Shown here piece after piece: positions 44,157 through 52,061 of a stretch of DNA of 64,000 bases. The notes below the pieces were generated by a model. It was not told the origin of the DNA and searched no databases. It saw only the letters and a program-made list of their open reading frames with translations. Within the stretch, counting starts at the first letter, position 1. Each line of letters opens with the position of its first letter. The stretch covers positions 90,761 through 154,760 of the forward strand of contig ONBM01000001.1 in NCBI GenBank assembly GCA_900316045.1, written 5' to 3'. Made by a program: the position numbers and the translations under genes. The DNA is from an uncultured Bacteroidales bacterium (GTDB taxonomy: Bacteria > Bacteroidota > Bacteroidia > Bacteroidales > UBA932).

Positions 44157-44932
44157 AAAAAGGACTCAAGATAACGCTGTCGCTTGCCATAGTGGCGCTG
44201 CTGGCATTGCTGATCGTTGTGATATTCAAGCACAATGAGAACAAACGCTTGCAGCTTGCCTGCATCGGGGTGAACGTGGAGTTCGTTGGCGACTATCGCT
44301 TCGTGACCAAGGAAGACATAGAATCCTACTTGCAGAAAGACTATGGCACTTATCTTGGAAAGCGTCTGGACAGCCTGGATCTTGATAGAATAGAGAATGT
44401 TCTGAATCAGAAAAGCGCCATATCGAAAACCGATGCTTACACCACGCCAGACGGCATGCTGAACGTGAAAGTTTGGCAGAGGAATCCTGTGGTAAGGTTC
44501 CAGAAAGGCGATTTAGGATTCTACTCAGACGAGATGGGTTTCCTTTTCCCTCTTCAGAGCAATTACGCCCTAGACGTGCCGACCATCAGCGGGAACATCC
44601 CTCTGGAATTCACGTCTGGCTATAAAGGCGAGCCGAAAACAGATAAGGAGAAAGCGTGGCTGACAAAGGTGATAGACTTGGCAGAATACATCCAGAGCAG
44701 TCCTGACTGGAAATATGCATTCTCGAAGGTAACTGTGGATGGAGAAGGAGATCTGGTAATGACGCCTAGCCAAGGGAGCGAGAAATTCATATTCGGAAAG
44801 CCAGATGACATAAATCTTAAATTCAGCAGGATACGGAAGTACTACACAGCCATAGTCCCAGCCAGGGGGCATTACAAGACAGTTAACGTAAAATTCAGAA
44901 AGCAAATAATTTGCAGAGATAATATTAAATGA
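44153..44932 (+). CDS. ftsQ: Cell division protein FtsQ
   Basis: A 259-residue bitopic membrane protein: basic start, membrane helix (about 7-25, ITLSLAIVALLALLIVVIF), then a periplasmic domain starting with a POTRA-like part (about 38-105, VNVEFVGDYRFVTKEDIESYLQ). A beta domain follows (KVWQRNPVVRFQKGDLGFYSDEMGFLFPL). FtsQ scaffolds FtsB/FtsL at the septum. Sequence similarity to E. coli is low, but topology, size and place between murC and ftsA agree. It overlaps both neighbours by four bases. Confidence 0.88.
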   Translation: MKKGLKITLSLAIVALLALLIVVIFKHNENKRLQLACIGVNVEFVGDYRFVTKEDIESYLQKDYGTYLGKRLDSLDLDRIENVLNQKSAISKTDAYTTPDGMLNVKVWQRNPVVRFQKGDLGFYSDEMGFLFPLQSNYALDVPTISGNIPLEFTSGYKGEPKTDKEKAWLTKVIDLAEYIQSSPDWKYAFSKVTVDGEGDLVMTPSQGSEKFIFGKPDDINLKFSRIRKYYTAIVPARGHYKTVNVKFRKQIICRDNIK

Positions 44933-46506
44933 ATATGGAAGATAGGTACATTGCATCGGTCGATCTGGGAACTTCGAAAATCGCGCTGACGATAGCTAAA
45001 ATCAGCGGAGAAGATGTCCAAGTCGTTTACTACAAGGAAACCACGTCGGAAGGCATGAGGAACTCTTACGTGCTGAATCCAGGCAAGGTGGAGAAGTGCC
45101 TAAAAATGGCAATAGATGATGCCCAGGACGAGCTTGGCATCAAAATACTGCAAGCTGTCGTGGGACTTCCGCGCTATTTCGTGCGGCAGGAGACAGCATC
45201 GGCCAGAACGGATCGCACTGAGGAGGACTCGCAGATCAGCGAATCCGAGGTGAATGCCATTAAGTCAATGGCGCTGGAATCTTACCCGCTCAGCGACTCG
45301 AAAAAAGAGGTAATCTACGGAGCGGTGGCTCAGTCTTTTTCTACCGAAGAGAACATCAACGAGCTGGAAAGTGACGTCATAGGCATGACAGGGGCGCATC
45401 TGGAAGGGAATTTCAAAGTATTTATCGGGAACAGGAGATATTCAATCAACATAGACAATGTCTTCAATAACCTTGGGATAGCTATCGCTAAGAAATATTT
45501 CATTCCAGGCATCACCGCCAGAGCCGTCCTGAAAAAGGATCAGATGGATAACGGCGTGGCTTTGATAGACATCGGCGCTGGCGTGAGCTCCGTCACCATA
45601 TTCAAAGGAAACATAATGCGCTTCTACGCAGCTATTCCTTTCGGAGGCAATTCGGTGACGAACGACATCAAGTCCGAATGCAATATATCCTTCGATTTGG
45701 CAGAGAACATAAAGAAAGCTTATGGAGCCTGCATGCCTAGCAAGCTCTCGACCTTGGGAGATAAAGTGATTCAGATCCTGGACGAAAACGATGAGGCTGC
45801 CATAGAAGTGCCCGTGAAATATATTTCCGAGGTCATTACGGCCAGAATGAAAGAAATAATAGAGGCCCTGCTGTACGAGATTCAGGAGAGCGGCTTCTCA
45901 AGCGAGGAAAAACTGAAAGCCGGAGTCGTAGTCACAGGAGGAGGGGCAAACCTCGTGAACTGCGCCAACCTCATCAAAGAGATGTCGGGATATTCAGTCA
46001 AAATCGGGCCTCCAAGGCCATACTTCTCATATGAGGGTTGCCCTGAGGTTCTAGACACAAGCGCTTCGGCATCCATCGGAATGATACTGGCCGCCAAGAA
46101 CGATTACATGCTTAATTGCATAAAGGAACCACCTGAGCCAAACTGGTGGGAGAAAGTCCTGGCGCAGGAAAAAACAGAGAAGACTGCTCCCAGCCAGGCA
46201 GAAGTGCCTTCAGAGGCGCATGAAACAACAGAAGCTGTTGCAGCCCCACAAGTGGTCGAGCCAACTATCGAAGAAACAGTCGTCTCTGGCCAGGAGTATG
46301 CAGTAGAAGAGGATACCACAGTATTCTCTAAGCCTTCCAAAGAAGAAAGGGATGCCTATGAGGAGAAGAAGAAACTTGAAAGAGCGCGGGAGGTGGCTCA
46401 GAGAAAAGAAAAGAAGATGCATTTCCAGTGGTTCAAAAAGCTGACTCAGAAAGTTGGGGATGTGGCTGGCTCTATTTATGACGATATTAATGAAGAAGAA
46501 GTTTAA
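44929..46506 (+). CDS. ftsA: Cell division protein FtsA
   Basis: FtsA is the actin-like ATPase that ties FtsZ filaments to the membrane. The 525-residue protein has the phosphate-1 motif ASVDLGTSKIALTIAKI (about 9-25), the SHS2 (1C) insertion, phosphate-2 ALIDIGAGVSSVTIFKG, and the adenosine motif VVTGGGANLVNC. It is about 100 residues longer than E. coli FtsA because of a tail rich in Glu, Ala and Thr followed by Lys-rich residues; the end FQWFKKLTQKVGDVAGSIYDDI may be the amphipathic membrane helix. Translation may start at ATG 44929 or at ATG 44935 in a GAATATG context. Confidence 0.94.
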   Translation: MNMEDRYIASVDLGTSKIALTIAKISGEDVQVVYYKETTSEGMRNSYVLNPGKVEKCLKMAIDDAQDELGIKILQAVVGLPRYFVRQETASARTDRTEEDSQISESEVNAIKSMALESYPLSDSKKEVIYGAVAQSFSTEENINELESDVIGMTGAHLEGNFKVFIGNRRYSINIDNVFNNLGIAIAKKYFIPGITARAVLKKDQMDNGVALIDIGAGVSSVTIFKGNIMRFYAAIPFGGNSVTNDIKSECNISFDLAENIKKAYGACMPSKLSTLGDKVIQILDENDEAAIEVPVKYISEVITARMKEIIEALLYEIQESGFSSEEKLKAGVVVTGGGANLVNCANLIKEMSGYSVKIGPPRPYFSYEGCPEVLDTSASASIGMILAAKNDYMLNCIKEPPEPNWWEKVLAQEKTEKTAPSQAEVPSEAHETTEAVAAPQVVEPTIEETVVSGQEYAVEEDTTVFSKPSKEERDAYEEKKKLERAREVAQRKEKKMHFQWFKKLTQKVGDVAGSIYDDINEEEV

Positions 46507-46511
46507 CGAAT

Positions 46512-47786
46512 ATGGGAGACATTATAGATAATCTGGACATTCGGCCAGATAATTGGACGCCTGCAGAGTCCATGATAAAGGTAATAGGGGTTGGCGGTGG
46601 CGGTTGCAATGCCGTAAATTACATGTACAGGGAGAACGTACAAGGCTGCAGCTTCATAGTCTGCAATACCGACAGCGTGTCCCTTAAAGAAAGTCCGGTG
46701 CCGGTGAAAATTCACATCGGGAGGGATTCGCTTGGAGCCGGCACGGATCCGGCTAAGGGCAGGGATGCTGCAATCGAAGCCTCCGACGAAATAGAGAGAA
46801 TCGTCCTTGGCTCTGAGACACAGATGCTCTTCATTACTGCCGGGATGGGGGGAGGCACCGGGACAGGAGCCTCTCCAATCATGGCTAAGATGGCAAAGGA
46901 CAAAGGCATACTGACAGTGGCGGTAGTCACGATTCCTTTCGAGAACGAGGGTCCGAAGGCGCTTTCCAGAGCAATAGACGGCATAAACGAGCTGGCAAAG
47001 AACGTGGACAGCCTGCTGATAATAAATAACGAGAAGCTGTACGACTTCTTCGGGGATCATCTGATTCACGAGGCATTCCCTAAGGCCGATGAGGTGCTGG
47101 CAACGGCCGTTCGAGGCATCACGGAAATCATCAGCCAGCCAGGCTACATAAACGTCGATTTCGAGGACATCAAGACCATGATGAGAGACAGCGGCATGGC
47201 ACTGATGGGTTGCGGAGAAGGCTCTGGCGACAACAGGATCGAAGATGCCGTTAAAGGCGCTCTTCAGTCCCCGCTGCTGAACGATTTTGACTTGAAGACA
47301 GCTCAGAACTTACTGGTGAACATCACAAGCGGACGAAACGAGCATGGCCTGAAGATGGACGACCTGGCCGAGATAAATGCCAAGATCGCAGAATTCACTG
47401 GAAATGCGAATATTTTCAAGACCGGGCTTGTCTGGATAGATGACCCTGAAATCGGCGATAAAATTAAAATCACGGCCATCGCGACAGGCTTCAGGACTAA
47501 TGACTTGAAGCGAATCAACAACAGAAACCTTGGCAACCTGATTCAGATTGACAAGAATTTCAAATACGAGAAATCTTTCTGCAGAAACGTAGATGATAAT
47601 AATTATTCCGGATGGAATTCATCTGTGAACGTTATTGGCTATAACTCGGATGGCAACGTCAAGAGATACCACTTCGACAAAGACAAGAAGCCGGTTCTGA
47701 TAAAAGAACCTGGCGAGAGCCTCGGCGAACTGGAAAACATTCCAGCCATCAAGCGTCAAGTCAAGAAAGGACAAGAAGATGAATAA
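46512..47786 (+). CDS. ftsZ: Cell division protein FtsZ
   Basis: FtsZ is the tubulin-like GTPase that forms the division ring. The 424-residue protein has IKVIGVGGGGCNAVN (about 22-36), the tubulin signature GGGTGTGASP (about 115-124), the T7 loop VNVDFEDIKTMMRDSG-like segment and a C-terminal domain. A short linker leads to the end ENIPAIKRQVKKGQEDE, where IPAIKR is the probable FtsA-binding peptide. It starts in a CGAATATG context five bases after ftsA and closes the dcw cluster. A hairpin at 47790-47816 follows, shared with gltX. Confidence 0.96.
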   Translation: MGDIIDNLDIRPDNWTPAESMIKVIGVGGGGCNAVNYMYRENVQGCSFIVCNTDSVSLKESPVPVKIHIGRDSLGAGTDPAKGRDAAIEASDEIERIVLGSETQMLFITAGMGGGTGTGASPIMAKMAKDKGILTVAVVTIPFENEGPKALSRAIDGINELAKNVDSLLIINNEKLYDFFGDHLIHEAFPKADEVLATAVRGITEIISQPGYINVDFEDIKTMMRDSGMALMGCGEGSGDNRIEDAVKGALQSPLLNDFDLKTAQNLLVNITSGRNEHGLKMDDLAEINAKIAEFTGNANIFKTGLVWIDDPEIGDKIKITAIATGFRTNDLKRINNRNLGNLIQIDKNFKYEKSFCRNVDDNNYSGWNSSVNVIGYNSDGNVKRYHFDKDKKPVLIKEPGESLGELENIPAIKRQVKKGQEDE

Positions 47787-47789
47787 TCC

Positions 47790-47816
47790 CCTACCCTAGA
47801 CGCTGTCTAGAGTAGG
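47790..47816. terminator. Hairpin between convergent ftsZ and gltX
   Basis: CCTAC-c-CTAGAC, loop GCT, GTCTAG-a-GTAGG makes an 11-pair stem with one mismatch. It overlaps the last codons of gltX and lies four bases beyond the ftsZ stop. No T-run follows on either side, so it may end transcription weakly or protect 3' ends. Confidence 0.5.
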
Positions 47817-49518
47817 CGATGCGTCTGAGAGTATCTTTGCGCCCGATGCGGACAATGATATCAGCTATTCCCAGGCCGCTGGCCGAGCCAGCAAGAGCAA
47901 GCCTGGTTGCATTCATCACCTTGCCCATAGGCCACTCGTTGCCCTTGATGAAGGCCTCCAGAGCCGCCTCGAAAGCTTCGACGGTCCAGTCGCCAGCATA
48001 TTCTTTTACGAAATCGGCGACCTTGCTCACTTGTTCCGCAACCTCTGGCTTCCAGAATTTATCCACGTCCTTTGCAAGGAATGGAGCCGTGGCGGCATCG
48101 TCATAAACTTTGGCTCGGGGATCTGCCGGTCCCTGAGCGATAGCCGCTCCAGCCTTGACTCCGAATGTGGCGAAATCTTCCGGAGCCACGAAAAGGTAAG
48201 AGGCCACAGTCCAGAAATCTTTCACGAACGTAGCCCTCTCCTTCGTAAAAGAGATGACGCTCCTGACATATTCTTTCGTGAATATGTGCTTTTCTAAGTC
48301 ACCACCGAAAGAATTAAATTCCGCACCCGCAGTTAGGGCGCACTTAGGGCAATCCACTATATTGACATCATGCTCTTCCAGAATAGGAGTCAGCAGATCG
48401 GTGAGAACTTCATCGGACTTCATCCTGAGATATTCCCTGTTGTACCAGTGAGCCTTCTCTGGATTGAACCTCGCCCCGGATTTTACTATCCTGTCAAGGG
48501 AGAAAGCCTGCACTAGCTCATCCAGGCTGAATATTTCCTGATCTGTTCCTGGGTTCCAGCCGAGAAAAGCCAGCATGTTCACGAAAGCCTCTGGGAAATA
48601 GCCGTCCTCGCGGTAACCTCTGTACTCTTCGCCCTCGGAATTCACCCATTTCAGCGGAAATACGGGGAAACCCATTTTGTCCCCATCCCTCTTGCTCAGC
48701 TTGCCCTTTCCATCAGGCTTGAGCAGCAATGACAGATGTGCGAACCTCGGCATAGCTTCTTCCCAGCCGAACGCCTTGTAAAGCATGTAATGCAAAGGCA
48801 AGGATGGGAGCCATTCCTCACCGCGAATGACTTCGGTGATCTCCATCAAATGATCATCCACGATATTGGCCAAATGGTATGTCGGCAGTTCATCGGCTCT
48901 TTTCCAAAGAACTTTATCGTCAAGAGTGTCAGTATTAACCTCTATATGCCCACGAATCAGGTCATCCATCTTAACGATGGTGTCTGAAGGCATCTTGAAG
49001 CGTACAGTCCAATCGGTTGTCTCCTCGAGCAATTTGCGGACTTCATCTTCCGGCAGAGTGAGGGAATTGCGCATCTGCATCCTCGTAACCTGATTGTAAA
49101 TGAACGTCTGCCCTTTCGCCTCGGCATCTGAGCGAGCCTTCTCCAAAGATTCAGAAGAATCGAAAGCATAGTAGGCATAACCTTTCTCGACCAGCTCTTC
49201 AGCATATTTCCGGTATATTCCTTTTCTCTGGCTCTGGCGATACGGGGCATGGGGATGCTTCGCAGAGGGCACCTCAACCACGTTTCCATTCTCATCCACG
49301 CCTTCGTCCGGATAGATGCCACACCACTTTAGAGAGTCGATTATGTATTTCTCCGCACCTGCCACGAATCTGTGGGAGTCAGTGTCTTCTATTCTTAATA
49401 TGAAGTCCCCGCCATTACGCTTTGCGTAAAGGTAATTATAAAGCGCCGTGCGGACTCCGCCCATGTGAAGCGGCCCAGTTGGCGATGGGGCGAACCTTAC
49501 CCTCGTTCTTCTTTCCAT
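47791..49518 (-). CDS. gltX: Glutamate--tRNA ligase
   Basis: GltX charges tRNA-Glu in the cytoplasm. The 575-residue class I synthetase begins RVRFAPSPTGPLHMGGVRTAL, with the HIGH motif as HMGG, includes FILRIEDTD, and has the KMSKS equivalent KLSKRDG (about 265-271) followed by GFPVFPLKW. The C-terminal anticodon-binding domain is helical. It is longer than E. coli GltX because of small insertions, which is usual in Bacteroidota. It lies five bases after the thioredoxin-like lipoprotein gene and converges with ftsZ. Confidence 0.95.
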   Translation of the reverse strand: MERRTRVRFAPSPTGPLHMGGVRTALYNYLYAKRNGGDFILRIEDTDSHRFVAGAEKYIIDSLKWCGIYPDEGVDENGNVVEVPSAKHPHAPYRQSQRKGIYRKYAEELVEKGYAYYAFDSSESLEKARSDAEAKGQTFIYNQVTRMQMRNSLTLPEDEVRKLLEETTDWTVRFKMPSDTIVKMDDLIRGHIEVNTDTLDDKVLWKRADELPTYHLANIVDDHLMEITEVIRGEEWLPSLPLHYMLYKAFGWEEAMPRFAHLSLLLKPDGKGKLSKRDGDKMGFPVFPLKWVNSEGEEYRGYREDGYFPEAFVNMLAFLGWNPGTDQEIFSLDELVQAFSLDRIVKSGARFNPEKAHWYNREYLRMKSDEVLTDLLTPILEEHDVNIVDCPKCALTAGAEFNSFGGDLEKHIFTKEYVRSVISFTKERATFVKDFWTVASYLFVAPEDFATFGVKAGAAIAQGPADPRAKVYDDAATAPFLAKDVDKFWKPEVAEQVSKVADFVKEYAGDWTVEAFEAALEAFIKGNEWPMGKVMNATRLALAGSASGLGIADIIVRIGRKDTLRRIAYSRQRLG

Positions 49519-49522
49519 TCTG

Positions 49523-50638
49523 CTATCTTAAATTAGCGTTCAGCACGCGCTGTAAGTCATCCTTTCCTCGAACGACCTCATCGCTGAGTTCTCCATCTAT
49601 GATTAAATATGCTACCGGAAGCTGCCTGCCAACATTGTAAAGCACTGCACCTTGAGAGCCAGCGCCCAAGCCATCGCATACATTTATCCAAGGCAATTCC
49701 TGAGATTTCACGACGCTGGCCCAAGCGCCTTTGTCGGTATCCAGAGATACTGAATATATTTCCAAGCCTTTAGGATGATATTCTTTGTAAACAGGAATAA
49801 GCACGTCCTTATTGAACATCTTCTGAGCGGCATCAGCAGCTTGCCAGAAATACACCATTATGACTTTGCCCTGGACTTCGCTAAGCTTTTTCTTCGTTCC
49901 ATCGATCGAAGGCAAGTCCAGATCCGGGAAAGCCATCTCCTTCACATTCTCCATTCTGACCCCCAGGCTGAGCAGATTCTCTCTACGCTTCGCTTCCTCC
50001 CCTAGCGCAGCGACATACTTTGAGTTCGGATACACGGTCTTTAGAGAGTCATATACATTCCTGAAATGAATTGCATCCGTCTGCTGGCTGAAAACAGGGA
50101 AATTATCGTTGATTTTCTGGTAAAGCACCGGAATGCTAGTCAGCGACTTAGGGTTTCCCATAATATATTTCACCCTTGAGCGGTAATAGTCAACATATTG
50201 CTGAGACAAAGCCTTGTTATCCCCCCGTTCAGCAGCTTCCGAGAAGCTTTTCATGAAAGAAGCAAAATCCTTCTCTACCTGCTGCAATTTGACGCTTTCG
50301 TGCGAACCTTCAACCGAATAGTTGCCAAGAGTGTCCGAGACAACCCTCACCTTATCTCCGTTCGAGAGCAATAGGGACGCTATTTTCGTGTTTCCCTTAT
50401 AAAGGTAGATGAATTCTGGCTGCCCCTTCAGAATATTCATTTTATATGAATATGCCCCATTGGCATTCGTTTTCACTGTGTCCAGCACTGTCGTCGAAGC
50501 TCCATTCAGTTCCTTGACCACGACCTCGGCATCCTTCGCACCTGTCAGGGTGCCACTGATGCTGGCCTTCTGGGAGCAAGACGAAAGCATGGCGATGGCT
50601 CCCGCCATCAGGAGGAAACTACAATTTTTCATATTCAT
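49523..50638 (-). CDS. Thioredoxin-fold lipoprotein without CxxC, DUF4369 N-domain
   Basis: A 371-residue lipoprotein (lipobox LSSCS, Cys near 21). The N-terminal part (about 26-130) resembles DUF4369 (ISGTLTGAKDAEVVVKELNG). The C-terminal part (about 230-370) is a TlpA/AhpC-type thioredoxin fold (FPDLDLPSIDGTKKKLSEVQGKVIMVYFWQA, then YSVSLDTDKGAWAS). Where CxxC is expected it reads WQAADAAQK, so no redox pair exists and the domain is probably structural or binding. Start may be ATG 50638 or 50632. It overlaps the HIT gene by 20 bases. Confidence 0.8.
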   Translation of the reverse strand: MNMKNCSFLLMAGAIAMLSSCSQKASISGTLTGAKDAEVVVKELNGASTTVLDTVKTNANGAYSYKMNILKGQPEFIYLYKGNTKIASLLLSNGDKVRVVSDTLGNYSVEGSHESVKLQQVEKDFASFMKSFSEAAERGDNKALSQQYVDYYRSRVKYIMGNPKSLTSIPVLYQKINDNFPVFSQQTDAIHFRNVYDSLKTVYPNSKYVAALGEEAKRRENLLSLGVRMENVKEMAFPDLDLPSIDGTKKKLSEVQGKVIMVYFWQAADAAQKMFNKDVLIPVYKEYHPKGLEIYSVSLDTDKGAWASVVKSQELPWINVCDGLGAGSQGAVLYNVGRQLPVAYLIIDGELSDEVVRGKDDLQRVLNANLR

Positions 50639-51023
50639 TGAATATAGAATTCGCTATTTCCTTGAATTCGTCCTCGGAGAGTTTCAGCTTCTCCTTCTTG
50701 AAATTAAGGTCTCCCTCGGTCTGAAGCGGAACCAAGTGAACATGAGTGTGCGGCACTTCCATTCCTAGCACTGCCACGCCGACCCTCTTGCAAGGAATAG
50801 CAGCTTTGATGGCAGTAGCTACCTTCTTGGCAAATTTCCAGAGCCCCTCGTAAGTCTTGTCGTCAAGATGGAAGATGTAGTCATCCTCAACATGTTTCGG
50901 GATGATGAGAGTATGCCCTTTTGCGAGAGGGGCGATGTCCAGGAAGGCGTAGAAATCTTCGTTTTCCGCAACCTTGTAAGAAGGAATTTCTCCTTTCGCG
51001 ATTTTAGTGAAAATAGTTGCCAT
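50619..51023 (-). CDS. HIT family protein
   Basis: A 134-residue histidine-triad nucleotide hydrolase/transferase. It starts IFTKIAKGEIPSYKVAENEDFYAFLDIAPLAKGHTLIIPKHV and has the active-site triad HTHVHLVPL (about 96-104). HIT proteins of this type hydrolyse AMP-linked substrates such as aminoacyl-AMP; the physiological substrate is rarely known. Start has an AAAGAATATG context five bases after greA. Its end overlaps the next gene by 20 bases, which suggests coupled translation. Confidence 0.9.
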   Translation of the reverse strand: MATIFTKIAKGEIPSYKVAENEDFYAFLDIAPLAKGHTLIIPKHVEDDYIFHLDDKTYEGLWKFAKKVATAIKAAIPCKRVGVAVLGMEVPHTHVHLVPLQTEGDLNFKKEKLKLSEDEFKEIANSIFNEYEKL

Positions 51024-51028
51024 ATTCT

Positions 51029-51499
51029 TTAAAGTGAAATGTCCAATATCTTGAATTTCATCACCCCGGAAGGAACCTGAGCCTCAACGATGTCCCCTTT
51101 CGAGTGCCCCAGAAGAGCCTTCGCGATAGGAGTCGTGGCTGCCAGCTTCCCTTGGGAGAAGTCAGCTTCGGTCTCTCCGACTATCGTGAATGTCATCTCT
51201 TTGTTCAAGGCCATGTTCATGACCTTGACTTTGTTCATCAGCTGAACCTTATCAGTGCCCACCTTGGACTCGTCTATGACCTTTGCGTTTGCTACCAGGT
51301 CCTTTAGCCTGGCGATTTTGACCTCAAGCAGTCCTTGAGCATCACGTGCAGCATCATATTCGGCGTTCTCTGAGAGGTCGCCTTTCTCTCTAGCCTCCGC
51401 TATTGCAGCAGAGATGACCGGACGCTGAGCCAGAGCATCCGCCAGTTCTTTCTTCAGGTTATCCAGGCCTTCCTGGGTCATGTAATGAATATCCGCCAT
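51029..51499 (-). CDS. greA: Transcription elongation factor GreA
   Basis: GreA enters the secondary channel of stalled RNA polymerase and stimulates transcript cleavage. The 156-residue protein has an N-terminal coiled coil (about 5-75) with the acidic tip EAREKGDLSENAEYDAARD, whose Asp and Glu residues activate the polymerase, and a C-terminal FKBP-like domain (about 80-156: TTPIAKALLGHSKGDIVEAQVPSGVMKFKIL). ATG 51499 (MADIHYMTQEG) was chosen as the family start. A promoter box and a hairpin with a T-rich stretch lie in the leader (51523-51584). Confidence 0.94.
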   Translation of the reverse strand: MADIHYMTQEGLDNLKKELADALAQRPVISAAIAEAREKGDLSENAEYDAARDAQGLLEVKIARLKDLVANAKVIDESKVGTDKVQLMNKVKVMNMALNKEMTFTIVGETEADFSQGKLAATTPIAKALLGHSKGDIVEAQVPSGVMKFKILDISL

Positions 51500-51522
51500 A
51501 ACTTTCAATTTTAGTCTTTATG

Positions 51523-51566
51523 TGAAAATTAAAACGGAGCCCCATCAGTTGATGGAACCCTGTTTG
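51523..51566 (-). terminator. Hairpin plus T-rich tract before greA
   Basis: On the minus strand a stem of about 14 pairs (one mismatch, three wobble pairs) folds around CCATCA-AC-TGATGG (51533-51564) and is followed by TTTTAATTTT. It may end the small membrane-protein transcript (stop at 51614). It also lies between the greA promoter box (51577-51584) and the greA start, so it could attenuate greA. Confidence 0.6.
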
Positions 51567-51576
51567 TTGTGTTTAG

Positions 51577-51584
51577 CAAATATA
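51577..51584 (-). promoter_or_regulatory. Candidate -7 box TATATTTG (greA operon)
   Basis: It fits TAnnTTTG on the minus strand, 78 bases before the greA start. The terminator-like hairpin follows directly downstream. Confidence 0.5.
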
Positions 51585-51613
51585 GTAAAAATTAATTCAA
51601 AATCCTTACCAGC

Positions 51614-51985
51614 CTAAAACTCATCGAACTTCGGCTTCATGATTTCTGAATATATTATCAGATTCCGCTTGTCCAGCAGCTCCCGCCTCTTCCGAGCCTC
51701 ATTCGATGATGATTCCTTCGCTGACTGCCGAGCTCCAGATTCCGCTTTTGCTTGTTCTGGCACCCCAGGCACATCCATTGCAGGCCTTGGCGCATTTGCA
51801 GCCGGCACAGAATTTTCCTCACCGTCATTTTCCTCCTCGCTCATGAATTCCTCATCCAGAATTTCCGGCATGTTATCCGGCACATTCAGGCCGGCCTTCT
51901 TCACCAGCTTCGAAATCAGGGGCTGCAGAATTCCAAGCAGCAAGATTCCGACCGTCACTAGTATTTGAATTACGTCATCGTTCAT
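51614..51985 (-). CDS. Small membrane protein of unknown function
   Basis: The 123-residue protein has one N-terminal membrane segment (about 4-24, VIQILVTVGILLLGILQPLIS), an acidic, low-complexity middle rich in Glu, Ala, Ser and Pro, and a basic end, KRRELLDKRNLIIYSEIMKPKFDEF. The end motif (IIYSEIMKPKFDE) recurs in small Bacteroidales membrane proteins as far as I recall; no function is known. ATG 51985 (MNDDVIQ) was chosen. A -7 box at 51991-51998 lies almost against it, so the message would be nearly leaderless. Confidence 0.62.
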   Translation of the reverse strand: MNDDVIQILVTVGILLLGILQPLISKLVKKAGLNVPDNMPEILDEEFMSEEENDGEENSVPAANAPRPAMDVPGVPEQAKAESGARQSAKESSSNEARKRRELLDKRNLIIYSEIMKPKFDEF

Positions 51986-51990
51986 CAACC

Positions 51991-51998
51991 CAAAAATA
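51991..51998 (-). promoter_or_regulatory. Candidate -7 box TATTTTTG
   Basis: It fits TAnnTTTG on the minus strand and ends only five bases before the ATG at 51985. If real, transcription would start at or next to the start codon. Confidence 0.4.
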
Positions 51999-52061
51999 AG
52001 CAAAAAATTACATTTACCCTATCTCTTCAGAGATATCTTCAAAATATTGCTAACTTTAAGC

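Noticed and set aside
51500..51613. Riboswitch or protein leader before greA
   Set aside because: Apart from the terminator-like hairpin no conserved aptamer pattern or leader peptide is visible.
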